In this document: piece after piece, positions 62,809-64,000 of the stretch
How positions within the stretch are numbered: position 1 is the stretch's first letter
Layout: each line of letters starts with the position of its first letter
From: Diprion similis
Lineage: Eukaryota; Arthropoda; Insecta; Hymenoptera; Diprionidae
Length of the DNA: 64,000 nucleotides
Direction: 5' to 3'
NCBI RefSeq assembly: GCF_021155765.1
Contig: NC_060112.1
Span: 25,944,001 to 26,008,000 of the forward strand
Notes under the pieces: model-generated
The model's input: only the letters and a program-made list of their open reading frames with translations
Databases searched by the model: none
What the model was told of the DNA's origin: nothing
Program-made: the position numbers and the translations under genes

Positions 62809-64000
62809 CTGCGTTGACGGATTTTGCGGAAATACGAATAAAGCGAAAGCACGTACAAACATTTATGATAATTTCACATGGTCATATAGTTGTATGGTCA
62901 TTAGTTACGTGTACTGGACAGATTGTTAAATCTCGTTTAAGAAACATACGCACATATATGTATGCAATATATGTATATAAAATATAGCGCGTGCAAATTT
63001 CTGTTAGGAATAAAGCCAAGCTGAACACGAAGAAGAAGAGGAAGAGGAAGACGACTTGAAGTAGAGGAAAAGTGAGAGTAAAATTGACCGAGTGCTTTCT
63101 AGGAAATCAGAATGTAGAAATGAGCTTGTAACATGACGGTTACTGAATCAGAGATATCAAAAGCACATGTGTATGTGGGACGTAGGTAGACAAGCATGTA
63201 GCACATGCCTAGGAGGAAGATGTGGGGGCAGAGAAACGTTCCTAGCTGGAACGTGCGAAATTAAACTACAAGAGGCAGGCTATCGATTGCTTGGAAACTC
63301 ATTTAATTACGTGCACAATACCTCGGCATCTCATTGAATCAGCGATGATGATTGGTTCGAGTTATATAAAGCTGTGGCTTGCACAAAGAAACGAGAAGAC
63401 GAGTATCCATCTACTTGTCACAGTTAAAGTAGAATAAATTTAGAATGGCATGTACATTCGTACACCTGCGTACATAGATACACCTAATAGATTTTAGGAA
63501 TATATACCTAAGTTTTTAGAAATAGTATAATAGATATAGTATATATATATACGTTGACAGGGTTTCGAGAAAAATGTGCACCTAAATAGTTGCATATTAT
63601 TTGCAAGGCATGCGAGAGAACGTGTTGCAGTTCATTCAAGGACTCAGAAATCAAGAACGTTTCCTTTCTCAATCATGATTCGTAAAGTATGTGCATTATA
63701 TGTATATAAATAGGTACGTAGACTTCTATAAGTAGATGCAAATCGAAGGTTTACGGGGAGTTTTATATTAGATTTACATAAATAAATTATTTACGCTGTA
63801 TATTAATAGAATTATTTATGTAACAGTTATAACTCGAAATTTCATTGCCGATGTCGTAATCGCACGAACAAAGTAAGAAGAGAAAAAACTGGCATACCGT
63901 CAATTTCTGTTATTTTTCAGAGCAATCGCATTTTGTTGATGCTCTTATGCTGTATAGATTTGTTTCTGCTTTTAATTTGTTTGCTTTTCATTTGTTTTAC
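62809..64000. other. Upstream perlecan intron, continuing beyond the window
   Basis: Since the exon ending at 62808 begins in phase 1 at an acceptor, further coding exons must lie beyond 64 kb. None is seen here. A GAA/GAG-rich purine run sits at about 63,029-63,066. Confidence 0.5.

Overview
This is eukaryotic nuclear DNA from an arthropod, almost certainly an insect. Genes are split by GT-AG introns, the gene set is typical of insects (a Dmrt93B-like DM-domain factor, perlecan/trol), and long AT-rich stretches are full of simple repeats and foldback elements. The gene content and compact introns would fit a hymenopteran, but the order of insect is an inference I cannot prove from the window.

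Layout. On the + strand: the 3' part of Vps33B (1-1451), a complete Di-Ras small GTPase (2930-5489, 3 exons, 196 aa), about 7.5 kb of AT-rich sequence without a recognisable protein gene, Dmrt93B (13046-15906, 441 aa), dUTPase (18135-18840, 3 exons, 151 aa), a PELP1/RIX1-type ribosome-biogenesis protein (19763-22799, 7 exons, 785 aa) and isoprenylcysteine carboxyl methyltransferase ICMT (23395-24676, 3 exons, 286 aa). After a 5 kb gene-poor gap, the right half (about 29.7-62.8 kb) is one minus-strand gene, perlecan (trol/HSPG2). I could place 44 exons with consistent reading phases plus a less certain last exon, about 3,600 codons; the 5' end lies beyond 64 kb.

Perlecan, in the order of translation (right to left): ten LDL-receptor class A modules (62.8-51.7 kb), a short linker with a 15-nt microexon, one Ig, three more LDLa, an Ig, three laminin IV-A modules separated by laminin EGF-like modules (47.5-42.7 kb), a run of Ig domains (42.3-35.5 kb) interrupted by a single LDLa module (37.3 kb), then LG1-EGF-LG2-EGF-LG3. 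This is the domain II-III-IV-V plan of perlecan, a basement-membrane proteoglycan.

The genes are mostly unrelated housekeeping or developmental genes. One functional link is plausible: Di-Ras ends in a CAAX box (CAVM), and ICMT is the enzyme that methylates processed CAAX proteins. The most unusual DNA is non-coding: an 800-bp near-perfect foldback element with TTAA target-site duplications in a perlecan intron, a second foldback element of about 684 bp in the Dmrt93B intron, older hairpin elements near Di-Ras, and an intergenic mosaic at 25.75-26.39 kb that joins three pieces copied, in order, from perlecan intron and exon sequence 8-16 kb away.
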